This document shows positions 55,016 to 64,000 of a stretch of 64,000 bases of DNA, piece after piece. The position numbers and the translations under genes are program-made. This DNA is from Eunapius fragilis (Eukaryota; Porifera; Demospongiae; Spongillida; Spongillidae), in contig OY811977.1 of the NCBI GenBank assembly GCA_963681505.1, positions 310,001 through 374,000 of the forward strand, given 5' to 3'. Numbering within the stretch: position 1 is the stretch's first letter; the number at the start of each line of letters is the position of its first letter. The notes beneath the pieces were generated by a model. The model ran no database searches. It was not told the DNA's origin and was given only the letters and a program-made list of their open reading frames with translations.

Positions 55016-55892
55016 CCATACCACTACAATTACCAATCCCACTACCACTACCACTACCACTACCACTACCAATCCCACAACCACTACCACTACCACTTCG
55101 AATCCCACTACCAATCCCACTACCACTACCACTAACACTACCAATCCCACTACCAATCCCACTACCACTACAACTACCACTACCAATCCCACTACCATTA
55201 CCACTACCACTAACAATCCCACTACCAATCCCACTACCACTACCATACCACTACCACTACCAATCCCACTACCTCTACCACTACCACTACCAATCCCACC
55301 ACCACTACCACTACCACTACCAATCCCACTACCAGTCCTACTACCCCTACCACTACGAATCCCACTACCAATCCCATTACCACTACCACTACCAATCCAA
55401 CTACCTCTACCACTACCGCTACCAATCCCACTACCTCTACCATTACCACTACCAATCCAACTACCAATCCCACTACCACTACCACTACCACTTCCAATCC
55501 CACTACCTCTACCACTACCACTACCAATCCCAATACCACTACCAATCCCACTGCCAATCGCACTACCACTACCACTACCACTACCAATCCCACAACCAAT
55601 CCCACTACCAACGCCACTACCACTACCACTACCAATCCCACTACCAATCTCACTACCACTACCACTACCAATCCCACTACCTCTACCAATCCCACTACAA
55701 TTACCACTACCAATCCCACTACCAATCCAACTACCACTACCACTACCAATCCCACTACCACTGCCACGACCACTACCACTGCCACGACCTCTACCAATCC
55801 CACTACCACTACCACTACCAATCCCACTACCACTCTCACTACAACTACTACTTATCCCACTACCACTACCACTACCAATCCCACTACCTCTA
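55016..55892 (+). repeat. 871-877 bp duplication within the hexamer array, copy 2
   Basis: This is the tandem second copy of 54,145-55,015, with one extra CCACTA hexamer near its start and a few point differences (for example CTACCGCTACC near 55,414 where copy 1 has CTACCACTACC). It shows that even this simple array evolves by exchange of blocks of nearly 900 bp as well as by slippage of single hexamers. Confidence 0.85.
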
Positions 55893-56643
55893 CCACTACC
55901 ACTACCAATCCCACTACCACTACCACTACCACTACCACTACTAATCCCACTACCACTCCCACTACAACTTCCACTACCACTACCACTACCACAACCACTA
56001 CCACTACCACTACAACTACTACTTATCCCACTACCACTACCACTACCAATCCCACTACCTCTACCACTACCACTACCGCTACCACTACCACTACCAATCC
56101 CACTACCAATCCCACTACCACTACCACTACCACTATCAATCCCATTACCAATCCCACTACTACTACCACTACCACTACCACTACCAATCCCACTACCAAT
56201 CCCACTACCACTACCACTACCAATCCCACTACCTCAACCACTACCACGACCAATCCCAATACCACTACCACTACCACTACCAATCCCACTACCACTACCA
56301 CTACCACTACCAATCCCACTACCACTCCCACTACCACTACCACAACCAATCCCACTACCACTACCACTACCAATCGCACTACCAATCCCACTACCACTAC
56401 CACTACCAATCCCACTACCACTACCACTACCACTACCAATCCCACTACCATGCAATCCCACTACCACTACAACTACCAATTCCACTACCTCTACCACTAC
56501 CACTACCAATCCCACTACCAATCCCACTACCCTTACCACTACCATTACCAATCCCACTACCAATCCCACTACCACTACCACAACCAATCCCACTACCTCT
56601 ACCACTACTAATCCCATGCACTACCACTACCAATCCCACTACC

Positions 56644-57379
56644 ATTGGTCGCGCGAATATGCAGCAATCCGTAGTCGCGCGCCGAATTGTAATCCGTCGT
56701 AGCGCGAGGAACTCGGACAGATTGGTCCCGCGAGTATGCAGCAATCCGACGATACGCGCTGAATAGCGACAGATTGGTCCCGGATTGTGCGGGAATCCTT
56801 CGCAGCGCGCCGAATTGCGATAGATTGATCCTAGGAATGTGCAGTAATCCGTAGAAGCACGCCGAATTGCGACAAATTGGTCCCGCCAATGTGCAGCCAT
56901 CCGTCGTAACGCTACCAATTGCTACAGATCGGTCCCGCGAATGTGCAGCAATTCATCGAAGCGGGCTGAATTGCGAAAGATTGGTCCCCACAATGTGCAG
57001 CAATCCGGCGTTGCGCGCCGAATTGGGACAGATTGGTCCCGATGATTTGCTGCAATCCGTAGTCGCGCGCCGAATTGCGACAGATTTGTCCCCTGAATAT
57101 GCATCAATGCGTCGATACGCGCTGAATAGCGACAGATTGGTCCCGGAATGTGCAGGAATCATTCGCAGCGCGCCGAATTGCGACACATTCGTCCCGCAAT
57201 ATTGCAGCAATCCTTAGTGGCGCGCCGAATTGAGGCAGATTGGTCCGGCGAATGTGCAGCAATCCGTCGTACCGCTACCAATTGCTAAAGATTGTTGCCG
57301 CGAATGTGCACTACTCCGCCATAGCGCTACCTATGGCGACAGACAGCTCTCGCGAATGTATAGCAATCCGAGGAAGAAT
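56644..57379 (+). repeat. 52-bp GC-rich repeat, main block with 363-bp higher-order period
   Basis: Units begin with ATTGGTCCCG or close variants at 56,721, 56,773, 56,824 and 56,876 and so on at 51-52 bp steps, followed by CGAATGTGCAGCAATCCG and a CG-rich tail ending in GAATTGCGACAG. About 13-14 units are present. Rare variants recur after seven units: GATACGCGCTGAATAGCG at 56,751 and 57,114, and GCTACCAATTGCTA at 56,911 and 57,274, both 363 bp apart. The first unit (56,644-56,720) is irregular at 77 bp. The block is much richer in CpG than everything around it. Short open frames on both strands follow the repeat and are not called genes. Confidence 0.93.
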
Positions 57380-57760
57380 TAGTGGGAGTGGTAGTGGTAG
57401 TAGTAGAGGTAGTTGTAGTGGTAGTGGTAGTGTTAGTGGTAGTGATAGTGGTAGTTGTAGTGATAGTTGTAGTGGTAGTGGGATTTGTAGTGGTGGTGGA
57501 AGTGGTAGTCGAATTGGTAGTGGTAGTGGTGGTGGTAGAGGAATTTGTAGTGGTAATGGTAGTGGTATTGGTAGTGGTAGCGGTAGTGGTTGTGGGTTTG
57601 GTAGTGCTAGTGGTAGTGGTAGTAGGATTGGTGGTGGTAGTGGTAGTGGATTTGGTAGTGGTAGTTGTAGTGGTAGTGGGATTGGTAGTGGTAGTAATTG
57701 TCGTAGTGGGATTGGTAGTGGTAGAGGTAGTGGTAGTGGTAGTTGGTAGTGGTAGTTGTA
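57380..57760 (-). repeat. CCACTA hexamer array in opposite sense (TAGTGG on plus)
   Basis: This is about 380 bp of TAGTGG-type hexamers on the plus strand, the reverse complement of the 4-kb array upstream. Variants such as GGATTTGTAG and GGTAGTTGTAG are present, and the minority CCAATC hexamer appears in complement as GATTGG. Together with the 52-bp blocks this gives the order 52-bp(-), CCACTA(+), 52-bp(+), CCACTA(-). Overlapping frames on both strands give only Gly/Ser, Val or Pro/Leu strings and are not called genes. Confidence 0.93.
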
Positions 57761-58081
57761 GCTGAAGAGTATGTCAGTATGTATTACTCCTGCAGTAGTC
57801 AATTATCTCAATGTATGACTCCTGCAGGAGTCATGTATCTCCATGCATCACTCCTGCAGGAGCAAGTATGTTAGTTTGTATGACTCCTGTAGGAGTCAAG
57901 TATGTCACTCAAGTAATTCAATGTATGACTCCAGCAGGAGTCAAGTATTTCAATTTATGACTCCTGCAGGAGTCAAGTATGTCAATATGTATGACTCCTG
58001 CAGGAGTCAAGTATTTCAATATATTACTCCTGCAGGAGTCAAGTATGTCAATATGTATGACTCCTGCAGGAGTCAAGTATC

Positions 58082-58560
58082 TCCATGCATGACTCATGAA
58101 GGAGTCAAGTATGTCAGTATCAATGACTCCTACAGGAGTCATATGTCATTATGTATGACTCCTGCAGGAGTGAGCAATCTCCATGTATGACTCCTGCAGG
58201 AGTCAAGTATGTCAGAATGTATGACTCCTGCAGGCATCAAGTATGTCAATATGTATAAATCCTGTAGGAGTCAACTATGTATTTGCATGACTCCTGCAAG
58301 AGTCAAGTATGTCAGAATGCATGACTTCTGCAGGAATCAAGTATCTCAATGTATGACTCCTCCAGGAGTCATGTATCTCCATGCATGACTCCTGCAGGAG
58401 TCAAGTATGTCAGTATATATGACTCCTGCAGGAGTCAACTATATATTTGCATGACTCCTGCAGGAGTCAAGTATGTCAGTACGCAAGACTCCTGCAGGAG
58501 TCAAGTATCACAATGTATGATTCCTGCAGGATTCAAGTATCTCCATGCATGACTCCTGCA
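58082..58560 (+). repeat. Recurring spacer phrase, copy 1 of 4
   Basis: A fixed order of spacer words, starting with CTCCATGC then ATGAAGGAGTC and including TGAGCAATCTCC at 58,171 and ACTATATATTTGC near 58,438, is repeated downstream. Copies lie at about 59,748-60,226 (offset 1,666), 62,406-62,884 (further offset 2,658), and a fourth at about 63,337 that is cut off by the satellite junction at 63,515. The unequal spacing shows irregular block duplication and no single higher-order period. Confidence 0.82.
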
Positions 58561-59747
58561 GGAGTCAAGTATGTCAGTATGTATGACTCCTGCAGGAGTC
58601 AAGTATGTCACTCATGTATTTCAATGTACGACTCCTGCAGGAGTCAAGTATTTCAATTCATGACTCCTGCAGGAGTCAAGTATGTCAACATGTCTGACTC
58701 CTGCAGGAGTCATGAATTACAATTTATGACTCCTGCAGGAGTCAAGTATGTCAATATGTCTGACTCCTGCAGGAGTCAAGTAATTCAATTTATGACTCCT
58801 GCAGGAGTCAAGTATGTCAATATGTCTGACTCCTGCAGGAGTCAAGTATTTCAATGCATGACTCCTGCAGGAGTCAAGTATTACAATTAATGACTCCTGC
58901 AGGAGTCAAGTATGTCAATATGTCTGACTCCTGCAGGAGTCAAGTATTTCAATGTATGACTCCTGCAGGAGTCAAGTGTTTCAATGTATGACTCCTGCAG
59001 GTGTCAAGTATGTCAATTTTTATGACTCCTGCAGGAGTCAAGTATCTCCATGCATGACTCCTGAAGGAGTCAAGTATGTCAATATGTATGACTCCTGCAG
59101 GAGTCAAGTATCTCCACGAATGACTCCTGCACGAGTGAACAATCTCCATGTATGACTCCTGCAGGAGTCAAGTATTTCAATGTATGACTCCTACAAGAGT
59201 CAATTTTGTCAGTATGAATGACTCCTGCAGGAGTAAAATATTTCAATGAATGACTCCTGCAGGAGTAAAATATGTCAAAATGTATGACTCCTACAGGAGT
59301 CATGTATCTCCATGCATGACTCCTGCAGGAGTCAAGTATGTCAGTATGTATTACTCCTGCAGGAGTCAATTATCCCAATGTATGACTCCTGCAGGAGTCA
59401 AGTATCTCCATGCATGACTCCTGCAGGAGCAAGTATGTCAGTATGTATGACTCCTGCAGGAGTCAAGTATGTCACTCAAGTATTTCAATGTATGACTCCT
59501 GCAGGAGTCAAGTATTTCAATTTATGACTCCTGCAGGAGTCAAGTATGTCAATATGTCTGACTCCCGCAGGAGTTAAGTATTTCAATTTATGACTCCTGC
59601 AGGAGTCAAGTATGTCAATATATCTGACTCCTGCAGGAGTCAAGTATATCAATGTTTGACTCCTGCAGGAGTCAAGTATTTCAATGTATGACTCCTGCAG
59701 GAGTCAAGTATGTCAATATGTATGACTCCTGCAGGAGTCAAGTATCT

Positions 59748-60226
59748 CCATGCATGACTCCTGAAGGAGTCAAGTATGTCAGTATCAATTACTCCTATAG
59801 GAGTCATATGTCAATATGTATGACTCCTGCAGGAGTGAGCAATCTCCATGTATGACTCCTGCAGGAGTCAAGTATGTCAGAATGTAGGACTCCTGCAGGC
59901 GTCAAGTATGTCAATATGTATAACTCCTGTAGGAGTCAACTATGTATTTGCATGACTCCTTTAAAGAGTCAAGTATGTCAGTATGCATGACTTCTGCAGG
60001 AGTCAAGTATCGCAATGTATGACTCCTCCAGGAGTCATGTATCTCCATGCATGACTCCTGCAGGAGTCAAGTATGTCAGTATATATGACTCCTGTAGGAG
60101 TCAACTATATATTTGCATGACTCCTGCAGGAGTCAAGTATGTCAGTATGCAAGACTCCTGCAGGAGTCAAGTATCTCAATGTATGATTCCTGCAGGATTC
60201 AAGTATCTCCATGCATGACTCCTGCA
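59748..60226 (+). repeat. Recurring spacer phrase, copy 2 of 4
   Basis: This is the second copy of the spacer order at 58,082-58,560, with TGAGCAATCTCC at 59,836. Differences from copy 1 are scattered single bases, for example GTCAGTATGCATG near 59,980 where copy 1 has GTCAGAATGCATG. Confidence 0.8.
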
Positions 60227-60372
60227 GGAGTCAAGTATGTCAGTATGAATGACTCCTGCAGAAGTCATATGTCAATTTGCGTGACTCTTGCAGGAGTGAG
60301 CAATCTCCATGTATGACTCCTGCAGGAGTCAAGTATGTCAGATTGTATGAGTCCTGCAGGAGTCTAGTTACT

Positions 60373-60577
60373 CAATGTATGACTCCTGCAGGAGTCAAGT
60401 TACTCAATGTATAACTCAATGTATAACTCCTGCAGGAGTCATTTATGTCACTACGCATGACACCTGCGGGAGTCAAGTAGTTCAATGTAAGACTCATGTC
60501 AATATGTATGACTTCTGCAGAAGTCATGTATCTCCATGCATGACTCCTACAGGAGTGAACAATCTCCATGTATGACT
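60373..60577 (+). repeat. Local duplication in the palindromic array, member 1 (partner about 61,126-61,318)
   Basis: The rare words GTTACTCAATGTATAAC, CATGACACCTGCGGGAGTC, GTAGTTCAATGTAAGACTC and GACTTCTGCAGAAGTC follow one another here and again 741-753 bp later. The offset falls from 753 to 741 because this copy carries 12 extra bases (TCAATGTATAAC repeated near 60,405). Confidence 0.82.
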
Positions 60578-60621
60578 CCTGCAGGAGTCACACATGGAGA
60601 TTGTTCACTCCTGCAGCAGTC
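60542..60621. repeat. 80-bp extended palindrome
   Basis: The standard 18-bp palindrome at 60,573-60,590 sits at the centre of a much longer inverted repeat. The left arm GAGTGAACAATCTCCATG is answered on the right by CATGGAGATTGTTCACTC. Over the full 80 bp only three arm pairs fail to match. Elsewhere the TGAACAATCTCC or TGAGCAATCTCC word occurs only in the forward sense, so this is a local inverted copy of one unit. Such a structure can extrude as a cruciform and is a candidate fragile point. Confidence 0.88.
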
Positions 60622-62405
60622 AAGTATGTCAGACTGTATGACTCCTGCAGGCGTCAAGGATGTCAATATGTATAACTCCTGTAGGAGTCAACTATGTATT
60701 TTCATAACTCCTGCAAGAGTCAAGTATGTCAGTATGCATGACTTCTGCAGGAGTCAAGTATCTCAATGTATGACTCCCGCAGGAGTCAAGCATTTCAATG
60801 TATGACTACTGCAGGAGTCAAATATGTCAATATGTATGACTCCTAAAGGAGTCATGTATCTCCATGCATGACTCCTGCAGGAGTCAAGTATGTCAGTATG
60901 AATGATTCCTGCAGGAGTCATATGTCAATTTGTATGACTCCTGCAGGAGTGAGCAATCTCCATGTATGACTCCTGCAGGAGTCAAGTATGTCAGATTGTA
61001 TGAGTCCTGCAGGAGTCAAGTATGTCAATATGTATGACTCCTGCAGGAGTCAACTATATATTTGCATGACTCCTGCAGGGGTCAAGTATGTCAGTATGCA
61101 TGACTCCTGCAGGAGTCAAGTTACTCAATGTATGACTCCTGCAGGAGTCAAGTTACTCAATGTATAACTCCTGCAGGAGTCATTTATGTCACTATGCATG
61201 ACACCTGCGGGAGTCAAGTAGTTCAATGTAAGACTCATGTCAATATGTATGACTTCTGCAGAAGTCATGTATCTCCATGCATGACTCCTGCAGAAGTGAA
61301 CAATCTCCATGTACGACTCCTGCAGGAGCCAAGTATGTCAGTTTGTATGACTGCTGCAGGAGTCAAGTAGCTCAATGTATGACTTATGTCAATATGTATG
61401 ACTCCTCCAGGAGTCATGTATCTCCATGCATGACTCCTGCAGGAGTCAAGTATGTCAGTATGTATTACTCCTGCAGGAGTCAATTATCTCAATGTATGAC
61501 TCCTGCAGGAGTCAAGTATCTCCATGCATGACTCCTGCAGGAGCAAGTATGTCAGTATGTATGACTCCTGCAGGAGTCAAGTATGTCACTCAAGTATTTC
61601 AATGTATGACACCTGCAGGAGTCAAGTATGTCACTCAAGTATTTCAATGTATGACACCTGCAGGAGTCAAGTATTTCAATTTATGACTCCTGCAGGACTC
61701 ATGTATATGTCAGTATGTCTGACTCCTGCAGGAGTCAAGTATTTCAATTTATGACTTCTGCAGGAGTCAAGTATGTCAATATATCTGACTCCTGCAGGAG
61801 TCAAGTATCTCAATGTATGACTCCTGCAGGAGTCAAGTATTTCAATGTATGACTCCTGCAGGAGTCAAGTATGTCAATATGTATGACTCCTGCAGGAGTC
61901 AAGTGTCTCAATGTATGACTCCTGCTGGAGTCAAGTATCTCAGTATGTATGACTCCTGCAGGAGTCAACTATTTATTTGCATGACTCCTGCAGGAGTCAA
62001 GTATGTCGGTATGCAAGACTCCTGCAGGAGTCAAGTATCTCAATGTATGACTCCTGCAGTAGTCAAGTATCTCCATGCATGACTCCTGCAGGAGTCAAGT
62101 ATGTCAGTATGTATGACTCCTGCAGGAGTCAAGTATGTAACTCAAGTATTTCAATGTATGACTCCTACAGGAGTCAAGTATTTCAATTGATGACTCCTGC
62201 AGGAGTCAAGTATGTCAATATGTCTGACTCCTGCAAGTATTTCAATTTATGACTCCTGCAGGAGTCTAGAATGTCAATATGTCTGACTTCTGCAGGAGTC
62301 AAGTATTTCAATGTATGACTCCTGCAGGAGTCAAGTATTTTAATGGATGACTCTTGCAGGAGTCAAGTATGTCTCTATGAATGACTCCTGCAGGAGACAA
62401 GTATC

Positions 62406-62884
62406 TCCATGCATGACTCCTAAAGGAGTCAAGTATGTCAGTATCAATGACTCCTACTGGAGTCATATGTCAATATGTATGACTCCTGCAGGAGTGAGCA
62501 ATCTCCATGTATGAATCCTGCAGGAGTCAAGTATGTCAGAATGTATGACTCCTGCAGGAGTCAAGTATGTCAATATGTATAACTCCTGCAGGAGTCAACT
62601 ATGTATTTGCATGACTCCTGCAAGAGTCAAGTATGTCAGTATGCATGACTCCTGCAGGAGTCAATTATCTCAATGTATGACTCCTCCAGGAGTCATGTAT
62701 CTCCATGCATGACTCCTGCAGGAGTCAAGTATGTCAGTATGCATGACTCCTGCAGGAGTCAACTATATATTTGCATGACTCCTGCAGGAGTCAAGTATCT
62801 CAGTATGCAAGACTCCTGCATAAGTCAAGTATCTCAATGTATGACTCCTGCAGGAGTCAAGTATCTCCATGCATGACTCCTGCA
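62406..62884 (+). repeat. Recurring spacer phrase, copy 3 of 4
   Basis: This is the third copy of the spacer order, with TGAGCAATCTCC at 62,494 and the ACTATATATTTGC word near 62,762. It lies 2,658 bp after copy 2. Confidence 0.8.
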
Positions 62885-63336
62885 GGAGTCAAGTATGTCA
62901 GTATGTATGACTCCTGCAGGAGTCAAGTATGTCACTCAAGTATTTCAATGAATGACTCCTGCAGGAGTCAAGTATTTCAATTCATGACTCCTGCAGGAGT
63001 CAAGTATTTCAATTTATGACTCCTGCAGGAGTCAAGTATGTCAATATGTCTGACTCCTGCAGGAGTCAAGTATTTCAATGTATGACTCCTGCAGGAGTCA
63101 AGTATTTCAATGTATGACTCCTGCAGGAGTCAAGTATATCAATATGTCTGACTCCTGCAGGAGTCAAGTATTTCAATTTATGACTCCTGCAGGAGTCAAG
63201 TATGTCAATATGTCTGACTCCTGCAGGAGTCAAGTATTTCAATGTATGACTCCTGCAGGAGTCAAGTATTTCAATGTATGACTCCTGCAGGAGTCAAGTA
63301 TGTCAATATGTATGACTCCTGCAGGAGTCAAGTATC

Positions 63337-63515
63337 TCCATGCTTGACTCCTGAAAGAGTCAAGTATGTCAGTATCAATGACTCCTACAGGAGTCATATG
63401 TCATATGTTTGACTCCTGCAGGAGTGAGCATTCTCCATGTATGACTCCTGCAGGAGTCAAGTATGTCAGAATGTATGACTCCTGCAGGCGTCAAGTATGT
63501 CAATATGTATAACTC
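63337..63515 (+). repeat. Recurring spacer phrase, truncated copy 4 of 4
   Basis: This copy follows the same word order (CTCCATGC, then GTCAGTATCAATGACTCC, then TGAGCATTCTCC at 63,425, then GTCAGAATG) and stops at 63,515 partway through a palindrome after AACTCC, where satellite sequence resumes. The truncation shows that the junction cut an existing array. Confidence 0.8.
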
Positions 63516-64000
63516 CATTGGTTATCTTGTATTAGAAGCCTGGTCAACACGTTGACGTTAAGATAGTCTAACTTTACCATAGAGATGTCCATAGAAATGT
63601 ATGCGTGGGAACCTACTTTTGAGTTGCTTGTTAAACCCACACTGAAGCTTATATGCCTACGGTGACATCAAACAGACAAAGAGTGATGGTCACTGCTATC
63701 TTCCAAGTGTGCATTGGTTTTCTTGTATTGGAAGCCTCTTCAACAACTTGACCTTAAGATAGTCAAACTTTACCGTAGAGATGTCCTTGCAAATGTATGG
63801 GTGGGAACCTACTTTTGAATTGCTTGTTAAGCCCACACTGTAGCTTATATGACTAAGATGACATCAAGCAGACAAAGAGGGATGGTCACTACTATCTTCC
63901 AGGTGTGCATTGGTTTTCTTGTATTCGAAGCCTCGTCAACACCTCGTAGTTAAGATAGTTAAACTTTACCATAGAGATGTCCATAGAAATGTATGGGTGG
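63516..64000 (+). repeat. Diverged 196-bp monomers of the main satellite family
   Basis: The sequence CATTGGTTTTCTTGTATT recurs at 63,516 (as CATTGGTTATCTTG), 63,712 and 63,908, a 196-bp period. Order and orientation match the main satellite: GATAGTC, CCATAG...TATGGG, GGGAACCTACTTTTGA, TTGCTTGTTAA, CACTGCTATCTTCCA. Many substitutions separate it from blocks A-C, so these monomers are an older or separate branch. The length differs from 185 because CCATAGAGATGT and CCATAGAAATGT stand in tandem at the same place where the 24-bp sub-repeat expands in blocks A-C. The window ends within the third monomer. Confidence 0.92.

Larger units (their letters stand above)
52675..56643 (+). repeat. CCACTA/CCAATC hexamer array (plus sense)
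   Basis: This is about 4 kb of six-base repeats. The main unit is CCACTA, interspersed with CCAATC, so stretches alternate CCACTA runs with CCAATCCCACTA. The CCAATC hexamer almost always stands alone between CCACTA or close variants (CAACTA, CCACAA, CCTCTA, CCATTA). The complementary strand is G-rich with GG every few bases and could form two-layer G-quadruplexes; that is inference. The array is open in several frames and encodes only low-complexity strings (for example Pro-Leu/Pro-Ile or Thr-Asn-Pro, and Val-Gly or Ser-Gly on the other strand). Repetition without stop triplets explains these, so no gene is called. Confidence 0.95.
57771..63515 (+). repeat. 32-34 bp palindromic minisatellite array
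   Basis: About 170 tandem units each contain the 18-bp perfect palindrome TGACTCCTGCAGGAGTCA (or a near match) followed by a spacer of about 14-16 bases. The spacers come from a small set of words: AGTATTTCAATGT, AGTATGTCAATATGT, AGTATGTCAGTATGT, AGTATCTCCATGC, ACTATATATTTGC, and a class with TGAGCAATCTCCATGT. The words are used in recurring order over hundreds of bases, so there is higher-order structure. Each palindrome could extrude as a hairpin or cruciform and contains CTGCAG. The frequent short frames (Asp-Ser-Cys-Arg-Ser and similar) follow from repetition. I do not recognise the family. Confidence 0.95.

Noticed and set aside
53798-55135. 445-codon open frame in the hexamer array (Pro/Leu then Thr/Asn/Pro strings)
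   Set aside because: CCACTA-type hexamers lack stop triplets in most frames, so long frames are expected. The encoded composition switches abruptly where single bases shift the frame, and comparable frames exist on the other strand.
56445-57217. Open frames of 60-157 codons in and beside the 52-bp block
   Set aside because: They are on both strands, overlap one another, track the 52-bp period and run into low-complexity hexamer sequence.
1-57379. CENP-B box (pattern TTCG-N4-A-N2-CGGG)
   Set aside because: I searched by eye in the satellite consensus and the 52-bp unit and saw no match. Absence does not exclude a centromere, since many lack this box.
52675-57760. Telomeric or telomere-like repeat
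   Set aside because: The G-rich strand is a TAGTGG type and does not match TTAGGG, TTTAGGG, TTAGG or other telomere motifs I know; it is internal and present in both orientations.
57771-63515. CRISPR-like array (palindromic repeats separated by short spacers)
   Set aside because: Spacers are too short at 14-16 bases, are drawn from a few repeated words and are not unique, and there are no cas genes. The setting is eukaryotic satellite DNA.
57771-63515. AP-1/GCN4-type binding sites (TGACTC and GAGTCA halves)
   Set aside because: The core reads TGACTCC and not TGACTCA, and the density reflects tandem repetition. There is no gene nearby to regulate.
52547-63515. A mobile element insertion carrying the three tandem repeats
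   Set aside because: No terminal repeats of an element, no target-site duplication and no coding sequence were seen; satellite phase is not continuous across the block.

Overview
This window contains no protein-coding or RNA gene that I can support. It is eukaryotic repeat DNA from end to end: one very long satellite array, a composite block of three other tandem repeats, and then diverged satellite again. No transposase, reverse transcriptase, tRNA or rRNA sequence, telomere repeat or CRISPR system was recognised. Centromeric, pericentromeric or other constitutive heterochromatin is the likely setting, but this is inferred from composition and layout only. The species cannot be named from what is visible.

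Layout. (1) Bases 1-52,546: about 265-270 monomers of a satellite whose units are mostly 185 or 208 bp and alternate to give a 393-bp dimer. The length classes come from one, two or three copies of a 24-bp internal sub-repeat that carries the dyad CCCATA-N6-TATGGG. The array has subfamily blocks A (1-10,155), B (10,156-20,219) and C (20,220-29,942). A very recent 19-kb tandem duplication then repeats B and C (29,943-49,010). The original array continues to 50,800 and ends in an edge zone built of consecutive long monomers. Inside these blocks are a 1,179-bp hexamer (three dimers) grouped in places into a 2,358-bp cycle, and older or smaller duplications at 1,178, 3,538, 3,883, 1,756 and 624 bp spacing. 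(2) 52,547-52,674: about two units of a GC-rich 52-bp repeat, in reverse orientation. (3) 52,675-56,643: a 4-kb CCACTA/CCAATC hexamer array with an 871-877 bp internal duplication. (4) 56,644-57,379: the 52-bp repeat in forward orientation, with a 363-bp seven-unit higher-order period. (5) 57,380-57,760: the hexamer array in the opposite strand sense. (6) 57,771-63,515: about 170 units of a 32-34 bp repeat, each built on the 18-bp perfect palindrome TGACTCCTGCAGGAGTCA, with a small set of spacer 'words' used in recurring order. (7) 63,516-64,000: diverged 196-bp monomers of the same satellite family as region 1.

How it fits together. Everything seen fits repeated unequal exchange, segmental amplification and local gene conversion, acting at scales from 6 bp to 19 kb. 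Many short open reading frames (60-85 codons) recur in phase on both strands of the satellite, and long low-complexity frames occur in the hexamer arrays. These are consequences of repetition and are not annotated as genes. The most distinctive points are the 19-kb duplication with a crossover in about 27 bp of shared sequence, the expansion hotspot shared by all monomer classes, the inverted-symmetry composite block, and the palindrome minisatellite with an 80-bp extended palindrome.
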